The translations under genes and the position numbers were made by a program. 64,000 nt of DNA from Fistularia commersonii. Lineage: Eukaryota > Chordata > Actinopteri > Syngnathiformes > Fistulariidae. Numbering within the stretch: position 1 is the stretch's first letter; each line of letters starts with the position of its first letter. The notes under the pieces are model-generated. The model searched no databases. It saw nothing but the letters and a program-made list of their open reading frames with translations, and was not told the origin of the DNA. The stretch spans positions 15,763,956 through 15,827,955 of the forward strand of contig JBBMNZ010000014.1 in NCBI GenBank assembly GCA_037954325.1. Direction: 5' to 3'. Of this stretch, positions 1-9,382 are shown piece by piece.

Positions 1-147
1 GGGTCTTGTTGGTGGAAAGAGGAACTGCTGGATTATATACAGAGAAAGCGGTTAGCAAAGACAGAGTGGGACACTGAAGGGACTGAAGAGAACAAAGAGG
101 AGTACAGGGAGATACAGTGCAAGGTAAAGATAGATGTAGCAAAAGCA

Positions 148-945
148 AAACATCTAATCTGTGCATCTGGGGCAAAATAGTGACACCTGCATGCCCCCTG
201 TGTTCCAAGGTAGGGACAGTGGAACACATCTTAAGCAGTTGCCCCAAGACGCTGAATGAGGGCCATTATGGATGTAGAGACAACCAAGTCTTTAAGTCCA
301 CCGCCATGGCAATAGGTAGTGGGATAAAGGACAGTTGATACAAACAAGCTACAGCCAAGGCCATCCAGTTCATCAAGGAAGGACAGAGGCTAGAGAGAAC
401 ATCTAAGAGCTGCGCCGCCGGTTTGCTCTCCACAGTGCGAGACTGGGTGATGACAGTTGATCTGGAAAGGCAACTGAAAATCCCAGCAGACATCACCCAG
501 TCCAAGTTGGGACCGGACATTATCTCTGTCTCTGAGGTGTCAAAGCAACTGGTCTTGCTGGAGCTGACAGTTCCCACGGAAGATAGAATGGAGGAGGCAC
601 AAGGGAGAAAGAGGGAGGAACACCAGGAGCTGGTGGAGGACTGTCAGAGGTTGGCATTTGGGAATTTGTCAGCCCCTCCCTGGGCGAGGCCTATGGCACA
701 CTGGGCATGACAGGTGGGAGGCAACAGAGATCTATGAATAACATTGCAGAGGCTGCGGAGAACACATCCAGATGAATCTGGCTGAGGAGGGGAGAGCCGT
801 GGGGTGGTAGAATATCTCTTGGACAGGCTGGGGTCTGATCAGCCTGGATGAGGGTGTCTGTTGTGAGACCCAAAACACCCAGTGATTCCAGGAAACAATA
901 CTGTGGATGTGTCCAACAATGTGCATCAGAGGATGTTTGAAAAAC
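148..945 (+). mobile_element. 3' fragment of an R2/NeSL-type LINE (CCHC + restriction-like endonuclease)
   Basis: The frames at 117-338 and 423-710 read as the C-terminus of a non-LTR element with a restriction-like endonuclease. The zinc knuckle CPLCSKVGTVEHILSSC is spaced C-x2-C-x7-H-x4-C, as in R2-clade proteins. It is followed by a PD...LELTVPTEDR stretch like the PD-(D/E)xK core; the usual RPD is GPD here. The piece is 5'-truncated and frameshifted at about 340-420 and ends near the TGA at about 940, where RTE-A sequence resumes with about 80 bases of RTE-A missing. It is dead. Confidence 0.75.
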
Positions 946-2405
946 TGAAATAGAGGTTGGCAAAAAAGAGATATAGAGATGGAAAGGATGTACAGAAGGT
1001 GCGGCGTGACTAAGGATAGAGAGAAAAGTATTGATAGATGCTAGAAGAGTGATGGGAAGATGGAAAGAGTACTTTGAAGAGCTGATGAATGAGAAAAAAG
1101 AGAGGTAGAAGAGGTGACTATTGTAGATCACAAAGTAGCAGAGATTAGTAAAAGTTAAGTAGGAAGGCATTGAAGAGGATGAAGTGTGGAAAGGCAGTTG
1201 GTCCTGATTATACACCTGTGGAGGTATTGAAGTGTCTATTAGAGGCAGCGGTAGAGTTTCTGACTAGATTTTTCAACAGGATAAACAGGCAGTGAGAAGC
1301 TGGAGACGAAATGTGATATTGCCTATTTTTAAGAATAAGAGGGATGGCCACAATTGCGGTAACTATAGAGGGATAAAGTTGATGAGCCATGAAGTGATGG
1401 GAATAAGTGGCGGAAACTAGATTCAGAGCAGAAGTCAGCACTTGTGAGTAGCAGTATGGCTTAATGCCTAGAAAGAGCACTACAGATGCTGTATTTGCTT
1501 TAATGCTTTAAGAATGCTAATAGAGAAGTACAGAGAAGGCCAAAGGGAGGTGCACTGCACTTTTTGTCGACCTAGAAAAAGCATACGAGAGGTGCAGAGT
1601 GAGTGGCAGAGAAGTATGTTAGACTGGTGCAGGACATGTATGCTAGCTGTGAGACAGTGATGAGGTGTGCTGTAGGTGTAACAAAAGTTCAAGGTGAAGG
1701 TGGGACTTCATCAGGGATCAGCTCTGAGCCCCTTCTTGTTAGCTGCAGTGATGGACAGGATGACAGATGAAGTTAGACAGGAATCTCCATGGACCATGAT
1801 GTTTGCAGATGATATTGTGATCCGTAGTGAGAGCAGAGAACATGTTGAGGAAAATCTAGAGAGGTGGAGGCAGCTCTGGAAAGGAGAGGAATGAAGGTTA
1901 GTTGCAGCAAGGCAGAATATACGTGTGTGGAAGAGAGTGAGACAACAGGGAGTAGAGATCAAGAAGTTGGAAGATTTTATGGACTTACTGTAGGGTCAAC
2001 AGCCCAGAGCAAGGGAGAGTGTGGAAAAGAAGTAAAAGAGAAAAGTGTCAGGGGTACTATGCGACAGAAGACTATCAGCCAGAATGGAAGGAAGGGCATA
2101 CAAGACAGTGGTGAGACCAGCAATGCTGTATGCTGTGACAATGATGAAAAGACAGAATGCAGAGCTGGAGGTCACAGAGATGAAGATGCTAAGGCTCTCT
2201 TTGGGAGAGACGAGGATGGACTGGATCAGGAATGTGTCCATCAGAGGGACAGCACATGTTAGATGTTTTGGAGAGAAAATCAGAGAAGCCAGACTGAGAT
2301 GGTTCGGCCATGTACAGAGAGGAGGGTGAATATATTGGTAGATGGATACTTGAATTGGAACTGCCCGGCAGGAGGTCTAGAGGAAGACCAAAGAGAAGAT
2401 TTATA

Positions 2406-3827
2406 AAGGTCCTTCTCAAAAAATTAGCATGTTGTGATAACGTTCATTATTTTCCATAATGTAGTGATAAAAATAAAACTGTCATATATTTTAGATTCAT
2501 TGCACGCAACTGAAGTAGTTCAGGCCTTTTATTGTTTTAATATTGATGATTTTGGCAAAAAAGTAAAGAAAAACCAAAAATCTCTATCTCAAAAAATTAG
2601 TATATGTCATCCGACCAATAAAAAAAAAGTGTTTTTAATACAAAAATAGTCAACCTTCAAATAATTATGTTCAGTTATGCACTCAATACTTGGTCGGGAA
2701 TCCTTTTGCAGAAATGACTGCTTCAATGCGGTGTGACATGGAGGCGATCAGCCCTTTGGCACTGCTGAGGTGTTATGGAGGCCCAGGATGCTTCGATAGC
2801 AGCCTTAAGCTCATCCACAGTGTTGGGTCTGGTGTCTCAACTTCCTCTTCACAATATCCCACAGATTCTTGATGGGTTTCAGGTCAGGAGAGGTGGCAGG
2901 CCAGTTGAGCACAGTAATAACATGGTCCGTAAACCATTTACCAGTTGTTTTGGCACTGTGAGCAGGTGCCAGGTCGAGCTGAAAAATGAAGTCTTCACCT
3001 CCATAAAGCCTTTCAGCAGATGGAAGCATGACGTGCTCCAAAATCTCCTGCTAACTAGCTGCATTGGCCCTGCCCTTGATAAAACACAGTGGACCAACAC
3101 CAACAGCTGAAATGGCACCCCAGAGCATCACTGACTGTGGATACTTGACACTGGACTTCAAGCATTTTGGCATTTCCTTCTCACCAGTCTTCCTCCAAAC
3201 TTGGGCACCTTGATTTCCGAATGTCATGCGAAATTTGCTTTCATCCGAAAAAAGTGCTTTGGAGCACTGAGCAACAGTCCAGTGCTGCTTCTCTGTAGCC
3301 CGGGTCAGGCGCTTCTGCCACCGTTTCTAGTTCAAAAGTGTCTTGACCTGGGGAATGCGGTACCTGTAGCCCATTTCCTGCGCACGCCTGTGCACGGTGG
3401 CTCTGGATGTTTCTACTCCAGACTCAGTCCACTGCTTCCACAGCTCCCCCAAGGTCTGGAATCGTCCCTTCTCCACAATCAGGTCGTCAGGTCGGCAGTC
3501 TTACCCATGATTGCGGTTTTGAGTAATGAACCAGGCTGGGAGTTCTTACAAGCCTCAGGAATCTTTTGCAGGTGTTTACAGCTAATTCGTTGATTCAGAT
3601 GATTAGGTTACTAGCTCATTTAGAGTACCTTTTCATAATATGCTAATTTTTTGAGATAGGACTTTGGGGTTTTCATGAGTTGTATGCAGTATTAAAACAA
3701 TAAAAGACCTGAAATATTTCAGTTGGTGTGCGATGAATCTAAAATATACGAAATTTTAATTTTTATCATTACATTATGGAAAATAATGAACTTTATCACA
3801 ATATGCAATTTTTTTGAGAAGGACCTG
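2406..3827 (-). mobile_element. Tc1-like DNA transposon with IR/DR ends, nested in RTE-A copy 1
   Basis: The element is 1422 bases long, flanked by TA on both sides (2404-2405 and 3828-3829). Its ends are inverted copies of CAGGTCCTTCTCAAAAAA (first base mutated on the left). A second inner copy of the CTCAAAAAATTAG motif sits at about 2588-2600 and, inverted, at about 3640-3655. This gives the IR/DR layout of many fish Tc1 elements. The flanking LINE reads GATTTA|TAGATGTAGT once the insert is removed, so it marks a precise TA insertion. Confidence 0.9.
2760..3508 (-). pseudogene. Tc1-like transposase, inactivated
   Basis: Reading right to left from the ATG at 3508, the protein starts MGKTADLT, then shifts frame and lacks most of the N-terminal DNA-binding part. 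From about 3490 one frame continues with a helix-turn-helix half (WTESGVETSRATVHRR), the first catalytic Asp in FSDESKF, WGAISAVG, the second Asp in the block QLDLAPAH, and SPDLKPIKNLW. Active DD34E enzymes have Glu at the position that is Lys here (PIKNLW instead of PIENLW). Two in-frame stops, near LLN* and NAAS*, also break the frame. It could not catalyse its own transposition. Confidence 0.85.
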
Positions 3828-3869
3828 TAGATGTAGTGACAGAGGATATGTCAGTTGGTGTGAGAAAAT

Positions 3870-3973
3870 ACAGTCATTTGGCAGACGCTTTTATCTAAAG
3901 TGATAGCGGAGATAGAACCCAGGACCTTAGCGATGCAAAGCACATGCTCAACCACTGAGCTACATACATCACC
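3870..3973 (-). mobile_element. tRNA-Ala-derived SINE fragment
   Basis: On the minus strand it begins like tRNA-Ala(UGC): TAGCTCAGTGG (A box), a CTTTGCATC anticodon-loop region, and GGTTCTATCTCC (degenerate B box). It ends in the ...AAAAGCGTCTGCCAAATGACT tail common in fish SINEs. It interrupts RTE-A copy 1 between a GTGTGAGAAAATAC stretch and its AGAGGATGATAAAG continuation. It is not a functional tRNA: the stems are not conserved. Confidence 0.65.
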
Positions 3974-4068
3974 AGAGAGGATGATAAAGATAATAGGGGT
4001 AGATGGAGAAGGTTGATTTGCTGTGGCGACCCCTGAAGAGAAAAACTGAAAGGAAAATAAGAATAAGG

Positions 4069-4726
4069 GTCAGAAGGAACAGAAAACTACAGTCAATGCC
4101 TAGTCTTTTTTGAGCAAAAAGCCATTTGTGTCCATTAATGACTTTCCATGTCCCCTCATATGTGGGTCGGTTATGATCAACAAAGGGTTTACAGGATGAT
4201 GCTACAGTCTATGCTGTCTGCACCATTTTTTCAGAAACTTCATATTTCATATTGTTTTCATTTTAAACAATAAAAGGATGCAAAAATCATTTGTTGTTTT
4301 AAGTAGTGGGGCCATAGCTAATCCATGTGTGTGTGTGTGTGTGTTTGTGTTTAGGGGGGTTGAAAATATATGAACATTAAAGTTGTCAGGAAATGGTTGT
4401 GCACGGCCTCAGGATTGAACATAAAACAACTTGATTTTATTTAATAGCTTTTGCGCAGCTGCCCCATCACAAAGAACAATTACTTTTCTATTATACAAGG
4501 CAGAGACGGGGGTCTAGTAAATAAACAGACTGTGCAGCAAACATAACACTATACAAACACACATTTCACCCGAGAAACATTTATTGAGATCAAGCACAGT
4601 CATATAAATTGTATTTTTTAAATCATGCATTTGAATGGAGCTACCTGTTAACAATGACCACTAGCAAACCAAAGTATCACCGTGGAAATCACAAACACAC
4701 ACACACGCACGCACACGCACGCACGC

Positions 4727-4772
<46 letters not shown>

Positions 4773-5681
4773 CATAAAATGCTGGTATAGTTTTAAAGCG
4801 AATAACATCTTAATTATTGAGTAGCTGCTTGGTCGAGGACACAGAAAGGCAAATATTGGGAAAGCTTTAAAAGCCAGTCTGTAATATTTGAAGTTTTGTT
4901 AAGGGAATAGAAGTGCAAAAATGAAGCTAAACAAAAAAAGAGAACTCACCCGTCACAATACAAAACAATATATATGCAAATATTTTTTGTTCCACAGGTT
5001 ATACTCTCGGTCACACAGTGTGTTCTGCTTTACTGTGAAGCTTGGTCTTTTGTTTGCAGTATACTGAAATCTGGACAACGTTCTCTCAAAGACAACAAAT
5101 CTCAGGACATTTGGCCTCTGCAGAGGCAGCAGAAAAAAAACAAACAAACCCGAACAAAACTATATTCCAAAAATCACTTCTGTACAGAGGTTGCTCGAGA
5201 TAATCCACAGATATCATATCAAAGCGTTGTCAAAAGGTTTTCCCCCAGTCACGCTGCAGACCAAGCAAGCCACATGCTACTGTTCAAAGACATATGGTGA
5301 ATTTGTTGCCAATGAGTGAAAAAAAAAAATGAAAAAAATAAAAATAAAGAATGAATAAGAGAAGCTTCTTTGCACATCTAGACTTGGCCTCCAGAACTAT
5401 GCCGGCTTCACATATTAAAATATTGAGAACATCTGCCAATTTCAAAATTACACTGTCACTTTGCTGGGCCTGGTGCTTGTTTACTTGGCCTTGGGTGCTG
5501 CCTCTTTTTCTTTTTTTCATCTTTTGCAATAATTCCTGACTACCCTCAACATTCTGCCAAACACAATTACAATTATGTTTTTACATCACTAATCTTACTG
5601 TAGATCCTTCTGTCTGCAGCAGCACATCTTGCCATCATGTCAATATGTAAACGTCGTTTCTCTGTCCATTAAATGAACCAA
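4069..5681. other. No gene seen; anonymous AT-rich DNA
   Basis: Apart from the (GT)n at 4329-4352 and the CA repeat at 4692-4770, I see no coding signal and no recognisable mobile element. Frames here are short and without motifs. Confidence 0.6.
4692..4770. repeat. (CA)n microsatellite with CG-containing units
   Basis: About 80 bases of CA repeats. The left third mixes CACG units and the right part is pure CA. Confidence 0.97.
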
Positions 5682-5903
5682 GTGAGCCCAATGGATGACA
5701 AATGCATGCATTTACTGTAAGACTATGACCCAGGGCCATGGCCTTGCGGAGGAAGGGATTATAAGTTGTTGGAAAAAAAGTTTAAAAAATCCTTGCAGAG
5801 TGATGAAACATAACAGATAATCATGACTGATCATCAATAATTGTCATGGAATAGATTATAATTAGTTCTTTATTTTGGAGTTACAGTGAAAATACGAATA
5901 ACT
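5682..5903 (+). repeat. Unnamed interspersed repeat R, copy 1
   Basis: This segment matches the reverse complement of 39007-39242 along its whole length, with small indels. Shared blocks include CATGACCCAG-like and CATGGCCTTGC, GATGAAACATAA, TGATCATCAATAAT and GGAGTTACAGTGAAAATAC. It has no ORF and no clear terminal repeats, and I do not recognise the family. Confidence 0.75.
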
Positions 5904-5907
5904 AGGG

Positions 5908-6145
5908 TTCGGTTCCTAGTCTCAGTCCCAGACTCTTGCCTTTCTTTTTCTCTCTCTGCTTCCCAGGGCACCTTCTTCCTCTCCTTCTTCGACCCACAAT
6001 TCCACTGGTACCCTGTAGGTTATAGGCACCAATGGCGGTCGTTGTTAACCTGGGCCGCGATTCTTATGAGATTCAACTTTCTGTATTTATCTGGGCTTGG
6101 GGATGGCTCAGGAAGACACTGGCTTGTGCCCCCCTGAGGCAGCAC
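5908..6145 (-). mobile_element. RTE-A 5' fragment (minus strand)
   Basis: The reverse complement matches the 5' region of other RTE-A copies: the stretch with TTAACAACGACCGCCATTGG, the ...CTACAGGGTACC... block and the AAAGGCAAGAGTCTGGGACT block. It stops before the endonuclease and directly abuts repeat R. Confidence 0.7.
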
Positions 6146-6210
6146 AGTGTTCTTTCATTGTATTGATTTTATTATATTGTCTCCTATGTAATGGTGGGCC
6201 ATTTAAATCT

Positions 6211-6212
<2 letters not shown>

Positions 6213-6274
<62 letters not shown>

Positions 6275-6298
6275 GTGTGTGTGTACACACACACACAC
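6213..6298. repeat. (TA)n then (TG/CA)n compound microsatellite
   Basis: About 58 bases of perfect TA, followed by TGTGTGTGTGTACACACACACAC, a small inverted dinucleotide repeat. Confidence 0.97.
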
Positions 6299-9200
6299 TC
6301 ATTTTGCATTGCATTGCTTGTATGTGCATTGAGACCGCTTATATGTAATGCCTTTGGTTGCTCCCTTGCTTTGACAAATAAATGTTAAGAGAAGGTATTA
6401 GGTAATGCAATGGAATAAAATTATAAAATTTTGAAAAAATTGTGGAACATCAATACTTTCAAAGCTTCAACCATGGTATCGTTTCATGAAGAGCTTATTC
6501 ATAATAGTTCACATTGCACCAATACCAACATCAGAATGAACAGATGCTGAGATTTACACTTGAAAAACGCATTACCTTCAGTGTTAAGTTAAATTATATT
6601 TCAAAAGACAACACCAAAAAACACTCATCATACATGTATATGAACCATCTACTCTTTTTTTTTTTCTTAAAGAAGCTACATGTTAGGGGCTGGGAGAGAC
6701 TTGTCGACCTCCATCTATTATTTTACTATGATTTCATCTCGATAAATGGATTCAAACTATGCTGAAGTAATGACATCACGCGTTAATCCTGTCAACCTGG
6801 ATGTAGTACCAATTTATTAACAACATATGCTACAGAAACACGGGGCACTTCTTCATCCCTCAGGGACCAACCCACCAATGGTTATTCCAGTGGGAGGTCA
6901 CCCCCCCCCCCCCCCCCCGTTTCAATGGGGTGGGTGGATGGGTGGGGGGTTCAGCGGGGGAGAGCGAGAAACGTGCAAATAACAAGGATGATGAATGATA
7001 AGTGAAGAACAAGCAAAACTGTATATGGAAAGACTGATGTTGGGGCTTGAAGAATGAGGCGGGGGGGGGGGTATCTTTGGAAAGTGAAAAAAAATCCAGG
7101 ATTTTACTTTTCTTTTGTTGCTTGACCTTGTTTTGACTCTCAACAATGCAATCCAGCATCACCGGGTTTTATTTCATTGTGTCTCTTAAAACCACTTTGC
7201 GTGGATCACAAATAAATAAAAGTTTCTTCAGCCTGAAATGAGCTGAAGTGTGAAAAATAAAATCTCTCTTGCGATCATACTTCATCCTTTTCTTACTGAG
7301 GTCAAGACATAAGCCTCTTGCTAAACTGTCTCAAATATATCCTGTGACTAACTAACTTCCTTGAGTTATTACTGCCAGAAGCCTCTTCATCCCTCTGCAG
7401 GCACATTGCTCTTGTAATTACTGAAGCGCTTCCCTCATATCTAAATAAACATCAGTCTTACTTTCAGCAGGGAATCGTCCAAATATTTGCATGCCTCGAC
7501 ACTGTTTAAAAAAAGGAATGAGTGGGATAAAGGGGTGGGGGGGTTCTGCCAGGGCCACTCGCCATGAGAGACATGGAGTTATATAATCACATACAGAATA
7601 CAGTGAGTGATGAAAATCTCCTGGTTTCATCTCTCGCAGACGTAGGACAATTTTACAGTGTTGTGGAGTTTGTGTGAAAAAATGGTTTGAAAAAGGGATA
7701 TGAGAATTTGCTAGGGTGCATTACTGCTTTTCTCCATGATATTTTTTATTTACCGATGAAAAACAGGGTCAGAATTATAATTGTGTCTGTCCACACGGTT
7801 CACATCCACACTGACTTATTACACCGGGCCAGTCTGGGCTGCCTGTTCGAGGATACTGCAACAAAGAGGATGCAAATATTCTGTAAATATCACATTACTG
7901 TTAAAATGCCACATTTGATCGGGACTTTTTAAGTTAGTGACCATTAAGATTATAGAATTCAATTAAAGGACATAACCAAACAGGAGGATCTCTTATTTAA
8001 ATAATGTCTTGCACTGGGTTTGGAGGGTAAACGTCACTGCCATAACTCCACATCGAAAGTCTTTCCAAAGTGCGTGCTAAAAATCCACTCCCAGTCTATT
8101 TTTCAGTCAAGCTGCATCAGTTTACAGACAGCGAATCAGTCACAGCTAAAGATCCTGACAAATATGTCACACTTACTGTCCGACTTTCACAATAAAACCT
8201 ACTCCGCCTCAGCCATCTCTCAAAATATATCAGTATAATTACAGTGTTAGTGTCGGACCAGAAATCAATTGGTCAGATGATCTTCAGGAGGAGCACCGAT
8301 GGCTTAATCTTGGATGACAAATTAAGCTTGGCTTTCGCTGCAATAATTTTGTTTGCTGGTGACAGGAAACTACGCAACAAGGGCAGACGGATTGAGCGAC
8401 ATCTCAGAAAAACAAAAACAAGACACCCAATAGCCGCATAGCTGAGGGGAATCCTATGAAAACAAATTCAATGTAGGAAATAGAGATTACATGCTAACAT
8501 CCTAGTCATACACTCCAGGGAGATTCATTTTGTAAATTGAGACTGCAAAAATAGACTGATGCAATAGTTGAAATGTTATGAAAAAGAAAACTCTCAAAGA
8601 AACAAATTTGGGTTTGTTATTCAACAGGGGAGCCTCTAAAAGAAAAAAACAGAAAAGTCAAAATATACTTGATGTGGGGGATCTTGGCAGCTGGATGTGT
8701 CAGGCGGAAAATGGGGAGCAAAGCTGTGCAGGGCGTGAGATACACCCATGGCAAAAGGCAGCCCAGCGGGGTCTGGTGGGAGCACGAGAACGCAATAAAT
8801 CACCTGATGAAATTATTTGGAAACGATTAACCCAAATGGGAACCAAACCTCTCCAACCATCAGCGAGTTTCCTCCCAGGTGGGAGTGGGTGAGGAGTTGT
8901 GAAGATGGAGAGAACAAAGAGGGCGAGGCTTCTCCTGGAGGTGGGCGTGCACGGTGCTAAATAAGCAATTTGACTGCTTTCAGGCTCTGGATGATGCCGG
9001 TGTCAGGTCTGCATCCAAATGTATCTCAAAATGTAGCCATAAATTCAGAATGTCTTCATCCGGACATGCATAAATATTGACTTCCTGTCTCCTCTATTTC
9101 AACCACACACTGATTTGTTTCAGTATTTCTTCACATTATTGAAGATTTCGTGTCCAAATCCAGGAATAAGTTAGTAGTCATGAGTTTTTGGCAGATCGGT

Positions 9201-9330
9201 TGTTTCATATTCATTTGGTCTTCATTCATTTGATGCCTTAACTTCAATTCTGATTTCTTCACACGCAAGACCGGTGATCAGATAATATAAAACGGGTGAG
9301 ATGCTCTTCAAGAACTTGATTAATTAATTC
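6299..9330. other. Probable NTSR1 intron/downstream DNA; no gene seen
   Basis: No mobile element or coding motif recognised. It contains a C18 run (6901-6918), a guanine-run cluster (6927-6949) and a G run near 7062-7071. The frames of 60-104 residues have no family motifs. Confidence 0.55.
6901..6949. repeat. C18 homopolymer followed by a G-quadruplex-type motif
   Basis: Eighteen C, then nine mixed bases, then GGGG-T-GGG-TGGAT-GGG-T-GGGGGG (6927-6949). Four G runs with short loops satisfy the usual G-quadruplex pattern on the plus strand, with the C run next to them. Confidence 0.85.
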
Positions 9331-9340
9331 CCCCCGCGGG

Positions 9341-9382
9341 AGGTGGGATATCAAAAAAAACGATATCCACCTGCATGCAGGT
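9341..9382. repeat. Hairpin plus overlapping 14-bp palindrome
   Basis: AGGTGGGATATC (9341-9352) pairs with GATATCCACCT (9362-9372) across an A-rich loop, with one bulged G. The right arm overlaps the perfect palindrome ACCTGCATGCAGGT (9369-9382). Function unknown. Confidence 0.8.

Larger units (their letters stand above)
1..4068 (+). mobile_element. RTE-A LINE copy 1 (5' part off window), with three nested insertions
   Basis: This non-LTR retrotransposon relic runs off the left edge. RTE-A is my label for a teleost RTE-clade LINE with an APE endonuclease followed by RT. Visible pieces: the linker after the endonuclease (1-147); more linker (about 955-1210); RT with HQGSALSPF and the catalytic FADD (about 1700-1815); the C-terminal RWFGHVQR region (about 2295-2325); and a last stretch near 3975-4068 ending in the GAAAAACTGAAAGG-type tail. 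It is interrupted at about 148-954 by an R2-type LINE piece, at 2406-3827 by a Tc1-like transposon, and at about 3870-3973 by a SINE. Many frameshifts and stops make it inactive. The RTE assignment rests on the order of domains and the C-terminal motif, which resemble BovB/RTE. Confidence 0.85.

Noticed and set aside
423..710. A 95-residue frame that could be taken for a host gene
   Set aside because: It continues the CCHC/endonuclease reading of an R2-type LINE and is frameshifted from its upstream half.
2775..3593. Plus-strand frames over the Tc1 element
   Set aside because: The transposase lies on the minus strand, so these are shadows.
3900..3973. Functional tRNA-Ala gene
   Set aside because: Only the A and B boxes and anticodon loop are recognisable; the acceptor stem is not paired and it continues into a SINE body.
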